Shown piece by piece: positions 42,165 through 49,829 of a DNA stretch of 64,000 nucleotides (position 1 is the stretch's first letter; each line of letters starts with the position of its first letter). The notes beneath the pieces are model-generated. The model was not told where the DNA came from. It saw only the letters and a program-made list of their open reading frames with translations, and ran no database searches. The stretch spans positions 1-64,000 of the forward strand of contig CAVPAM010000013.1 in the NCBI GenBank assembly GCA_963701445.1. Reading direction: 5' to 3'. A program made the translations under genes and the position numbers. The stretch is from CAKZLS01 sp963701445 (GTDB lineage: Bacteria; Pseudomonadota; Alphaproteobacteria; Rhodospirillales; Defluviicoccaceae).

Positions 42165-42650
42165 TCAGGCCGCTTTTTCGCCCTGTTCGATCAGGTTCGC
42201 CGTCTCGGCGTCGATGGCCGCCGGCGCGCCCGACGCGATTTCGATCTGCCGCGGCTTCATGGCCTCGGGCACCTCGCGCACCAGGTCCACGGTCAACAGG
42301 CCGTTCTCCAGGTGCGCTTCCGCGACCTCCACGTGATCGGCGAGGCGGAACTGGCGCTTGAACGAGCGACCCGCGATGCCGCGATGCAGGTAGGTGGCCG
42401 TCTCGGCCGTTTCCTGCTTGCGGCCCTCGATGGTCAGCACATTCTGATGAACTTCCATGGCGAGTTCGTCGCCGCCGAAGCCCGCGACCGCCAGGGTGAT
42501 CCGGTACTTGTCCTCGCCGGTTCTCTGAATGTTGTAGGGCGGATAGCCGTTGTCGCCCTCGGCCCAACGATTGGACTCCTCAAGGGTGCGCATCAGCCGG
42601 TCGAAACCGACGGTGGAACGGAAAAGCGGGGAAAAATCAAAGGTTGTCAT
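42165..42650 (-). CDS. Small heat-shock protein, Hsp20 / IbpA type
   Basis: ATP-independent holdase that binds unfolded proteins under heat stress. The 161-residue protein starts MTTFDFSPLFRSTVGFDRLM, the IbpA-like N-terminus. The alpha-crystallin domain (about 38-130) has GYPPYNIQRTGEDKYRITLA and the conserved HLENGLLTVDLVREVPE. The C-terminal IEI motif (RQIEIASG) mediates oligomers. The start at 42650 follows GGAGG with 10 bases spacing. Its leader folds into a ROSE-like thermometer that masks that GGAGG, and a promoter lies upstream (see 42656-42782). Confidence 0.93.
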   Translation of the reverse strand: MTTFDFSPLFRSTVGFDRLMRTLEESNRWAEGDNGYPPYNIQRTGEDKYRITLAVAGFGGDELAMEVHQNVLTIEGRKQETAETATYLHRGIAGRSFKRQFRLADHVEVAEAHLENGLLTVDLVREVPEAMKPRQIEIASGAPAAIDAETANLIEQGEKAA

Positions 42651-42655
42651 CACGT

Positions 42656-42747
42656 CACATCCTCCAGTTACAAGCAATGTGTCTCATCGCGGAAAGCCAC
42701 ACGATGTCGGCTTTCTGGCGACGCCGGACCCACTTTTGGCGTCCGGC
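42656..42747 (-). promoter_or_regulatory. ROSE-type RNA thermometer in the hsp20 leader
   Basis: On the minus strand the leader carries three hairpins. The two upstream ones are perfect 7-base-pair stems (GCCGGAC/GTCCGGC at 42747-42723, GAAAGCC/GGCTTTC at 42715-42692). The last one, 42681-42656, pairs CACATTGCT with AGGATGTG; the G of TTGCT bulges out opposite the Shine-Dalgarno AGGA. UUGCU facing AGGA with a bulged G is the hallmark of ROSE elements, which melt on heating to expose the ribosome site. This regulates hsp20 translation at 42650. Structure was drawn by eye, and every base pair was checked. Confidence 0.8.
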
Positions 42748-42754
42748 ACGAGTG

Positions 42755-42782
42755 AGGTATGATCGGTTTAGCGAGCCGTCAA
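42755..42782 (-). promoter_or_regulatory. Likely hsp20 promoter
   Basis: Minus strand: TTGACG (-35, within CCCTTGACGG, 42782-42777), then 16 bases, then ATACCT (-10, 42760-42755). Transcription would start about 8-10 bases further, just before the first ROSE hairpin. CCCTTGA also resembles a heat-shock sigma-32 -35 element. It is the best promoter I can see in the gap. Confidence 0.6.
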
Positions 42783-42883
42783 GGGGCCAGGGTACGGTTT
42801 TTTCCGGCCGCGGCGCGCGCGCCGTGTTCGCGGCTTGTTCAGGGGGGGCGTGGCGTGTCGGGGGCGCCCGGACGAGGGGGCGG

Positions 42884-43414
42884 CTATCGCGGCTGGAGCC
42901 GCCGCCACTCCCAGGGGGGAAGGAAATCGCCGCGCCAGACGCCGATCCGGTCGGCCCGCGCGGCATCCTCGAGCGGCAGGTAGCGGTCCGTATGGTCGCG
43001 GTAGGCCATCGCCGCGCCGTTGCGGACCATCAGCGCGTTCACGTCCTGCCCATCGGTGTAGCAGACAGCGAGAACGTTGCCGGCCTCGTCCGTCGTGTCG
43101 CCCTCGCAGGTGACGCTGGAACCGCCGAGTGTGCGCAAGAGCGCGCTGGCCGCCGCGAGGCCGCACCGCCATGGCTGGCCGGTGGCGGTCTTGCAGACCT
43201 GGTCCAGCTCCGGCGACGCGATCCCGTACAGCCGGACGGTAACCCCGTCCGCACACCGCGCGTGACTGCGTTTCCCGCCGATCATGATGGTATCGCCGTC
43301 GACGACGCACGCGTGCCCAACGATATCGGCGCGGGCCGGCAACACCATCGCCACCATGACCGCCGCCATCGCCAGTACCGCCGGCGAGCCCATGCGTTTC
43401 CAAAGGGGAGTCAT
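42884..43414 (-). CDS. Exported thermonuclease-family (SNase-like) protein
   Basis: A 176-residue protein with a signal peptide (MGSPAVLAMAAVMVAMVLPARA). The SNase-like fold shows ACVVDGDTIMIGG, VTVRLYGIASPELDQVC, ALLRTLGGSSVTCEG, VCYTDGQDVNALMVRNGAAM and AYRDHTDRYLPLEDAARADR. These correspond to the calcium/catalytic Asp and Arg segments of nuclease homologues, but some active-site residues are replaced (the usual PE after GI is SPE here). It probably acts on nucleic acids in the periplasm or outside. Function otherwise unknown. Confidence 0.82.
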   Translation of the reverse strand: MTPLWKRMGSPAVLAMAAVMVAMVLPARADIVGHACVVDGDTIMIGGKRSHARCADGVTVRLYGIASPELDQVCKTATGQPWRCGLAAASALLRTLGGSSVTCEGDTTDEAGNVLAVCYTDGQDVNALMVRNGAAMAYRDHTDRYLPLEDAARADRIGVWRGDFLPPWEWRRLQPR

Positions 43415-43614
43415 CCGCCGAGTATGGCGCCCGATCGGTAAAGATATCGTCTACGGACGGCCTATCTGGCCGAACGGCCTTCGGCGCCGCGAAAAGGCCG
43501 GGCCGTTAACCGCCATTTAAGCCCGCCGGTTCTATGTTCGGTCCCGGTGGTGGCGCGGGACACCGCGACCCGCCCTTCCCAAATGCCCTGAACCGCCGAG
43601 GATTTGAAACGCCG

Positions 43615-44694
43615 ATGACCGTGACGGCCGAGCCGAAAGAACAGCGAGGTCCATTCAGCCGGTGGCTGGGCCGCCGATCTCCCGACCGCCAGAATCATCG
43701 CCAGAACCATCTCCAGAATCATCGCCGGAATTCGCCGCGCTCCGAGCCGCTCTCTCGTTCCGTCACTGTTTCCACTGGATCCCAGGTCGCCGCGGCGCTC
43801 CTGCTCGGCGCGTTGGGCGCGTGGGCGACGGTCGCGACCATGAACTACACCGCTCTCGACAAACTTGTCGAGGAACAGGCGCTGGAAGTGGCCAGCGCCG
43901 AACAGGCCTATCAGGCCCTTCTCGGGAAGTTCGTTCGGCACCGGAGCCGGCTCCAGGTGGTCAACCAGGAAGTCCAGCGCCTGAACGAGATCGACCGCGC
44001 GGACCTGCTTGCCGTTCGGCGCATGAGCGAGCGCACGGCCCATCTCGTGGCCGCGTCCCAGAGATTGATCCAGCGAACGGGACTCGACATGGCGCGGCTG
44101 ATGAACGGCGCCGGCGGACCGTGGCCGGACCAGGGACCGGAACGGCAACAGGCTCGGGGCCAGGGCGGTCCCTTCATCGAGGTGGCCGCCGGCGCGCCGC
44201 CCCGCGACCGGCTCAATTCGGACATCGAGCGGCTGGAGGGCCAGTTGCGCCATTGGGCCGCGCTCCAGGGCGTGGTCAAGCGCTTGCCGCTCAATCCGCC
44301 GCTCGACACCTTCGCCATCAGCAGCGGGTTCGGCGACCGCGAGGATCCGATCAATCGGCGGGACGCCGTGCATCATGGGCTCGATCTGATCGCGCCGCTC
44401 CGCTCGCCGGTCTACGCCACGGCGGCCGGGGTGGTCGTCTTCTCCGGCGTCAACGGCACTTACGGACGGTACATCGAGATCGAGCACGGCGCCGGACTGC
44501 AAACCCGCTTCGGCCATCTCCACCGACTGCTGGTCAAGCGGGGCGAGATCGTGACGCCGGGCCAGAGTATCGGACTGCTCGGCAACAGCGGACGCAGCAC
44601 CGGCCCGCACCTCCACTACGAGGTGCGGTTCAACGACGAACCCCGCGACCCCATGAAGTTCATCCAGGCGGGCCGCTACGTCTTCAAGGAGTAG
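43615..44694 (+). CDS. M23-family (LytM) peptidase, membrane-anchored
   Basis: A 359-residue cell-wall endopeptidase. It has a basic, Gln/Arg/His-rich cytoplasmic start, a membrane segment (VAAALLLGALGAWATVATM, about 60-78), a coiled-coil region (EEQALEVASAEQAYQALLGK, VNQEVQRLNEI) and the C-terminal M23 domain (about 240-345). Zn-binding residues are in RDAVHHGLDL and GPHLHYEVRFNDEP; SSGFGDREDPINRR precedes them. It would cut peptidoglycan cross-bridges or activate amidases. ATG 43615 gives MTVTAEPK; an upstream ATG at 43534 lacks support. Confidence 0.87.
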   Translation: MTVTAEPKEQRGPFSRWLGRRSPDRQNHRQNHLQNHRRNSPRSEPLSRSVTVSTGSQVAAALLLGALGAWATVATMNYTALDKLVEEQALEVASAEQAYQALLGKFVRHRSRLQVVNQEVQRLNEIDRADLLAVRRMSERTAHLVAASQRLIQRTGLDMARLMNGAGGPWPDQGPERQQARGQGGPFIEVAAGAPPRDRLNSDIERLEGQLRHWAALQGVVKRLPLNPPLDTFAISSGFGDREDPINRRDAVHHGLDLIAPLRSPVYATAAGVVVFSGVNGTYGRYIEIEHGAGLQTRFGHLHRLLVKRGEIVTPGQSIGLLGNSGRSTGPHLHYEVRFNDEPRDPMKFIQAGRYVFKE

Positions 44695-44718
44695 CGCCGC
44701 CGGCCACGAACACAGGTA

Positions 44719-45018
44719 TCAGGCCGAAAGCGCCCGGTTTTTCTCGGACGTCAGCACCGTTTCCACGCAGACCATCTGCCGCAGGGTTTCGGCGATCAGC
44801 TCGCGCAGCCGTGGGTCGAGGCCGGGAACCTGCACGTCGATGTGCAGGTCCTGCCCGGCCGAACCGTGGATGATGCTGTACCACTGACTGGGGACCAGAC
44901 CCCGCTTGGCGAATACCTGGATGACCCGCGGCATGACGCCGGGGTCGGCGGCGGCGATCACCGAAAAACAGGAAACGGGAAACGAGGGCGAGGGGGTGTA
45001 GCTCGGTTGAGCGGTCAT
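44719..45018 (-). CDS. ACT-domain protein, IlvM/IlvN-like
   Basis: A 99-residue protein with a single ACT-like domain: SCFSVIAAADPGVMPRVIQV, FAKRGLVPSQWYSIIHGS, then the beta strand QDLHIDVQVPGLDPRL and the helix IAETLRQMVCVETVL. ACT domains bind amino acids or small ligands and are found in the small subunit of acetolactate synthase. No large subunit or other biosynthetic gene is near, so it may be a stand-alone sensor. The gene lies on the minus strand opposite the M23 gene, 24 bases apart. Confidence 0.7.
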   Translation of the reverse strand: MTAQPSYTPSPSFPVSCFSVIAAADPGVMPRVIQVFAKRGLVPSQWYSIIHGSAGQDLHIDVQVPGLDPRLRELIAETLRQMVCVETVLTSEKNRALSA

Positions 45019-45320
45019 GACGTATCAACTCCTGGGCTTGAATGTATCTCGACGGACGGATTGGTGACCCGGCCCCTAGCAGAGGACCGGGTTGGTAATC
45101 GTCCGAACGGGAGACACCCAAGTGAGTCGATACAAATACATGAAGGCATTATAGGGTTTCATCGCGCACCGTCAATTGCATCGCGAACGGCGGCGCGACC
45201 GCCATCCGTTCGCCCGCGTTCAAGAAAAAGCCGGGGAGGTAGTGGGGCCCGCGAGAGACCGCCACCACCCTCCTCCTCCAAATTCGTCCGTCCCACGACC
45301 CGGCGGCCTACCAGATCCCC
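45019..45320. other. Intergenic region upstream of the ACT gene and downstream of the RTX gene
   Basis: About 300 bases with no gene found. The right part is the 3' flank of the RTX gene on the minus strand; no clear terminator hairpin or promoter could be assigned. Confidence 0.4.
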
Positions 45321-47159
45321 CTACCAGATTTCGGGCGGCGGAAGATCGTCGGGCATGTCCACGTCGTGGAGCGGCACCGCCGGGCACCTGTCCGGGAGCA
45401 GCACGAGCTCGAAATCGTCCGCGTTTCTGCCCGTCGTCAGCGGATCGTTGAACGTCGCGACGCCCATGTCGAATTCGATCTCGATGGGCGGTCCCCAGTT
45501 CGCCACCGCCCCGTTCTCGATGAAGATCTTCTGGCCGTTGCTGAGCAGAATCATGACGTCGTCGGGAAGCTGGTTGCCGTCGCCGAAGAAGACGCCGAAC
45601 TGGATCTTGACGGGGGTGAATTCCGGCTGGCCACACAGACGAATGACGTCGGCGTCCTCTCCGGCGCCGCCGCCGAAGTCCCAGTCCTTGATCACGTCGA
45701 AGGCGTTCTGGAAATTGGAGAAGTTGATGTCGTCCTGATGGAATTCGAAGGTGTCGGATCCGGCGCCGCCGTAGAGGGTGTCGTTTCCGGCCCCCGGGAT
45801 GATGCGGTCATTGCCGCCGTCGCCGTAGAGCCGGTCGTTGCCGCCGAGCGGGTCGCCGATGGCCGCGTCGCCCAGGATGATGTCGTCGCCGTCGTCGCCG
45901 TGGATCTCGTCGTCGCCGAGGCCGCCGATCAGCGTGTCGCCGCCGTCGAAGACCAGCGACAGTTCGAACTGTCCGAACGTATAGGCGCCGCCGCCGGGCG
46001 TGCTGGCCTCCTGCAGGCGCACGCCGAAGGCCATTTCGTCGCCGGCGATGGCGGTGTTGAGCAGGGAGGTGACGTCGAAGTCGACCACGGTTCCGACGGA
46101 GAGGTTGTTGGTGGAAAACTGGCCGACGATGCCGTTGGCGATGATCTCGAAGTCCGATGTGCCGGCGATTGCGTCGCCCTGGTAGCTCAGGACATCGATC
46201 AGGAACGCCGCGCCGTCCTGGCCGTACAGGCCCTCGGCCAGCTCCACCGAAAACCGCAGGGTGGCCTGGTAGACGAGGGTGTCGACGTCGCCGATGTCGA
46301 ACTCGGCGAGGCCGCGCACCGCCTCGTTGTGCAGGTCCCCGACCTCGGCCTGGCCTTGGGAATGGAAGTGGGTGCCCGACTGTCCGTGCGCCGACGTCGC
46401 CACCGAGAACACCTGCACCGCCGGCGGCGCGCCGTCGCGTTGGGTCCCGTCGCCCCAGATGGTGTCGTTGCCGGACCCGCCCTGGATGAAGTCGGCGAGA
46501 GCGCCGCCCCGGATCACGTCGTCGCCGGAACCGCCGTCGAGGGTATCGGCGCCGGCATCGCCGTTGATTTCGTCCGCGCCGTCGCCGCCGCTCATATGGT
46601 CGCCCTGGTCGCCGCCCTCCATGGTGTCGTTCTGGCCGCCGCCGGCCAGCGTGTCGGCGCCCGCGCCGCCGGTCAGCACGTCCCTGCCGTAGCCGCCCGT
46701 CAACTGGTCGGCGCCGGTGCCGCCGCGCAGGGTGTCGTCGCCGGCGCCGCCGTTCAGATAATCCTCGCCACTGCCGCCGAGAAGAAGATCGTTGTCGTCC
46801 GCGCCCCACAGGCGGTCGTCGCCGCCCTGGCCGAGAATGGTGTCATTGCCGGCGCCACCCAGCAGAATATCGTTGCCGTCCGCGCTTGTTTCGAAGATCT
46901 CGTCGTCGCCGGATATCCAGTCGTTGCCCGCGCCGCCATCGACTTCGTCGCCGTCGGCCCCGGCGATCACCTTGTCGTCGCCCCCATCCGAGCAGATATC
47001 GTCGCTGCCGCCGCCGGTCTTGATCAGATCGGCGGCGGCGGTCGCTTCCATGATGCCCAGGATCTCGTTACCCATTCCCGCGGGTACGATGATATCGGAG
47101 CCATATGGATTGGTTCTGCGACCGCTTGCCTCGGATTCGAAGGGGGTGAAGTTGGCCAT
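45321..47159 (-). CDS. RTX-type calcium-binding secreted protein
   Basis: A 612-residue protein with many nonapeptide RTX repeats (GGxGxDxLx), for example GGAGNDTILGQGGDDRLWG and GGAGADTLAGGGQNDTMEGG, in two blocks (about 50-235 and 405-470). Between them is a beta-rich insert (about 240-400, VFSVATSAHGQSGTHFHSQ and YQATLRFSVELAEGLYGQ). Each block folds into a calcium-filled beta-roll. No signal peptide is present, consistent with type I secretion of RTX proteins; the C-terminal segment (about 480-612) would hold the signal. Function unknown; adhesion, matrix or hydrolytic roles are possible. Confidence 0.87.
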   Translation of the reverse strand: MANFTPFESEASGRRTNPYGSDIIVPAGMGNEILGIMEATAAADLIKTGGGSDDICSDGGDDKVIAGADGDEVDGGAGNDWISGDDEIFETSADGNDILLGGAGNDTILGQGGDDRLWGADDNDLLLGGSGEDYLNGGAGDDTLRGGTGADQLTGGYGRDVLTGGAGADTLAGGGQNDTMEGGDQGDHMSGGDGADEINGDAGADTLDGGSGDDVIRGGALADFIQGGSGNDTIWGDGTQRDGAPPAVQVFSVATSAHGQSGTHFHSQGQAEVGDLHNEAVRGLAEFDIGDVDTLVYQATLRFSVELAEGLYGQDGAAFLIDVLSYQGDAIAGTSDFEIIANGIVGQFSTNNLSVGTVVDFDVTSLLNTAIAGDEMAFGVRLQEASTPGGGAYTFGQFELSLVFDGGDTLIGGLGDDEIHGDDGDDIILGDAAIGDPLGGNDRLYGDGGNDRIIPGAGNDTLYGGAGSDTFEFHQDDINFSNFQNAFDVIKDWDFGGGAGEDADVIRLCGQPEFTPVKIQFGVFFGDGNQLPDDVMILLSNGQKIFIENGAVANWGPPIEIEFDMGVATFNDPLTTGRNADDFELVLLPDRCPAVPLHDVDMPDDLPPPEIW

Positions 47160-47344
47160 TCAAATCTCCTTCAGGGGTCGGCGCGGCCGGCAACTTCTCA
47201 CGCCAAAGGACCCGTGGACCTTTTATGCAACCTAAGGTCGTATTCTATGATTTGGCGCACCTTCCGTTACCCCAATTTGTGTAGGAATGCACGCCTACAG
47301 AAATTGGCGGATCCGCTCGGGTCGCGGCGCGGCGGGAGGCCCGT

Positions 47345-47617
47345 TCAGGACTTGCGGGGAGCGAACGCGAGAAGGGCGACACCGGCGGCGACAGCGACGA
47401 TGGAGGCCCAGAAGGGAATGGGCGAATAGGTGGGAATCCGTCCGACGATCCCGACGACCTCGCCGAGCGAGCAGATGTCGGTGGTGAAATAGAAACACTC
47501 GCTGGCCTTCTTCACGTCCTCGCCGAACACCTGCTCGAAGAACAGGTACCACCAGGCCACGGCTCCGGCCAGCAGGCCGAACCCGAGAACGATGAGTGTC
47601 TTGCCGAGATCAGCCAT
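47345..47617 (-). CDS. Small membrane protein, 90 residues
   Basis: Two membrane segments (LIVLGFGLLAGAVAWWYLFF and PIPFWASIVAVAAGVALLAF) flank a loop with two cysteines (ASECFYFTTDICSLGEV) that could form a disulfide on the periplasmic side. I recall similar uncharacterised alphaproteobacterial proteins but no function. A short basic tail ends it (APRKS). The start at 47617 gives MADLGKTL; a GA-rich site lies upstream. Confidence 0.7.
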   Translation of the reverse strand: MADLGKTLIVLGFGLLAGAVAWWYLFFEQVFGEDVKKASECFYFTTDICSLGEVVGIVGRIPTYSPIPFWASIVAVAAGVALLAFAPRKS

Positions 47618-47816
47618 GGAGTCGTCCGGTCGAGGGCGTGGCGTCCGCGTTTATCCGTCGCCAGCGAAAAAAGTGAAGAGGCGGGCGCGGGTTGAACCGA
47701 AAGCGCAAGACGAGAACGCCGTGCCGCTCAACGCGGGACCCGAAAGAGCGGTCACAATAGCGCCGCACCGGTTCGGGCGGAAGCGTGAATCCGAGGGGCC
47801 GAGACGCGTTCCGGCG

Positions 47817-48714
47817 CTACCGGCCCGGTCCGGCGCACCGGTCGTGGACCAGCTTCGCCGCCGCCACGTCCTCGATGGCCATGCCCAGCGACTTGAACAC
47901 CGTGGTTTCGCCCGCCGGGACCGGTCTGACGCCCGCGAGCACCTCGCCCGAGTTCGGCGTGGATCCGCGCGCCGGACAACAGCACGTCGCCGGATTCCGC
48001 CATCGCCCCGGCGCGCGAGTCGACGATCACCACGTTGGCCATCGCCGCGTCGTCCAGCTCCCGCCAGTCGGGCCGCGGGGCGCCGACGGCGTTGACATGG
48101 CAGCCCGGCTTCAGCCACGCCCCCTCGAGGACCGGCGTCCGGGCGCTGGTGGCGGTGACCACCACGTCGGCCCCGCGCACCGCGTCCCCGGCCGCCATGG
48201 CCGCCGCGCCGATTTCCGCCGCGAACGCCCGGGCGTGGTCGGGCGAGCGGCTCCACACCCGGATGTCGTCGAAATCCCTCACCAGCCGCAGCGCCTCGGC
48301 GTGGCTTCGCGCCTGGGCGCCGCTCCCCAGGATCGCCAGGACACGGGCATCCGGCGCGGCCAGCGCGTCCGTCGCCACGGCGGAGACCGCGGCCGTGCGC
48401 ATCTCGGTGATCCGGCCGCCATCCATCACCGCGAGCGGCATCCCGGTTCCGGCGTCGAACAGGACGATCATCGCCATGTGGGTGGGCAGCCCGCGTTCGG
48501 CGTTTCCCGGATAGAAGGTGACGAGCTTGCAGCCCATCTCGTCGCCGGCCGCCGGCATCACCAGCAGAAAGCCGTCGTTTCGGGCAAGCGCCTGACGGAC
48601 CGGCTGGTCGACGCGTCCGGCCGAATAGGCGATCAGCGCCTCGCGCATCGCCGGGATCAGGACACTCATGTCCAGGGCGCCCCGAACATCGTCGTCGTCA
48701 AGAAACTGGGTCAT
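47817..48714 (-). CDS. Ornithine cyclodeaminase / mu-crystallin family protein, one frameshift
   Basis: NAD(P)-binding enzyme related to ornithine cyclodeaminase, alanine dehydrogenase and ketimine reductase; substrate unknown. The protein begins MTQFLDDDDVRGALDMSVLI and shows GCKLVTFYPGNAERGLPTH, DGGRITEMRTAAVSAVATD, the NAD motif LAILGSGAQARSHAEAL, and VNAVGAPRPDWRELDD. Near 47950 one extra G changes the frame; the corrected end is GEVLAGVRPVPAGETTVFKS and a stop at 47817. About 298 residues after correction, slightly shorter than usual. Convergent genes are not immediate; the next gene reads the other way. Confidence 0.85.
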
Positions 48715-48866
48715 GTCTTCCTCTCGCTCCCCGGTCGCGGACAGACGGACGCTGCCAGTTTAGCGTCCGTTTCGATCGGCGGGAAGACCTCTTTACTTTC
48801 CGCTGGTGATTTTCATTCGCAAGCCCTAGGATTGCCCCGTTTGAGGTATGTTCCTGGGAGGGAGAC

Positions 48867-49811
48867 ATGTCCGCGCGAGCATTTTGCGCGTGCGTCGGGA
48901 TTACCCTTGTTGTCGTTTTCCTGATGTTCGCGGCCGGTTTCCGGCCACCGCCGGTCGCCCGGGAGGCCACCGCCGCCACGACCGCGGCGACCCCCGCCCG
49001 GGATGAACCCGCCCCGGAAGAATCCGCCGAGGAAGAAAACGTCGGGACGGACTACCGCCTCGGCGTGTTTCCGTTTCTGCCGGCGCTGACGCTGGACCGG
49101 GTTTTCGCGCCGGCGATCGCCGACCTCGGCGCCGGCCTCGGGCGCACGGTTCATTTCCGGACAAAACCCAACTTCGAAGGCTTCGCGGAGGCCCTGGCGG
49201 GCGGGACCTACGATTTCATTTTCGTCCATCCGTTCTTTTACGTCACCGCCGCCGACAAACATGGCTATGTGCCGATGGCGCGGCTGCGCGATCCGCTGGT
49301 GGTCGCCGTGCTGGTGCGCGAGGACTCGGCCATCCAAAATCTCGGAGACATGGCCGGCCGCACCCTGGGATTGCCGCCGAAGCTGTCGGCGGTCAGCGAG
49401 ATCATGCTCGGCGAGTTGGAAAACAGTGAAATGGTACCGGGCCGGGATCTGCCGATCAGTCATTTCCAGTCGAAGATGTCGTGCGTTCACGCGGTGGTGA
49501 TGGGCTCGATCGACGCCTGCGGACTACCGCGCTTCGCATTGGCGCACCTCGAGCTCGGCCCCTCCGAGCGTCTGAGGGTCGTCCATGAATCCGCGCCGTA
49601 TCCAAGTCTGGTCTTCGCGGCCCATCCGCGTGTCCCGGCGGCCGACCGCGAGCGCGTCCGGGCCCGGATCCTCGGCTGGGAGACCTCCTCGAGCGGCGGG
49701 GACCTGCTGGCGGCGGGCAAGTGGAGCGGATTCGTCGCCGCCACCGACGAGGACTACGATCCGATCCGGCGCCTCGACCGCGAGCGGCGGAAGTTCTCGA
49801 ACCGGCAATAG
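48867..49811 (+). CDS. PhnD-like phosphate/phosphonate-type periplasmic binding protein
   Basis: A 314-residue protein with an N-terminal membrane or signal segment (ITLVVVFLMFAAGF) and an Ala/Pro/Glu-rich linker, then a periplasmic binding domain (about 60-314): YRLGVFPFLPALTLDRVFA, YDFIFVHPFFYVTAADKHGY, MAGRTLGLPPKLSAVSEIML and MGSIDACGLPRFALAHLE. This is the PhnD/ phosphonate-type solute-binding fold. No ABC permease or ATPase gene is next to it; instead a GGDEF-EAL gene starts 18 bases downstream on the same strand. Such lone PhnD proteins often act as sensors. It may signal ligand state to the c-di-GMP enzyme (inference). Confidence 0.82.
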   Translation: MSARAFCACVGITLVVVFLMFAAGFRPPPVAREATAATTAATPARDEPAPEESAEEENVGTDYRLGVFPFLPALTLDRVFAPAIADLGAGLGRTVHFRTKPNFEGFAEALAGGTYDFIFVHPFFYVTAADKHGYVPMARLRDPLVVAVLVREDSAIQNLGDMAGRTLGLPPKLSAVSEIMLGELENSEMVPGRDLPISHFQSKMSCVHAVVMGSIDACGLPRFALAHLELGPSERLRVVHESAPYPSLVFAAHPRVPAADRERVRARILGWETSSSGGDLLAAGKWSGFVAATDEDYDPIRRLDRERRKFSNRQ

Positions 49812-49829
49812 GCGCGTGGACAAAGCCCC

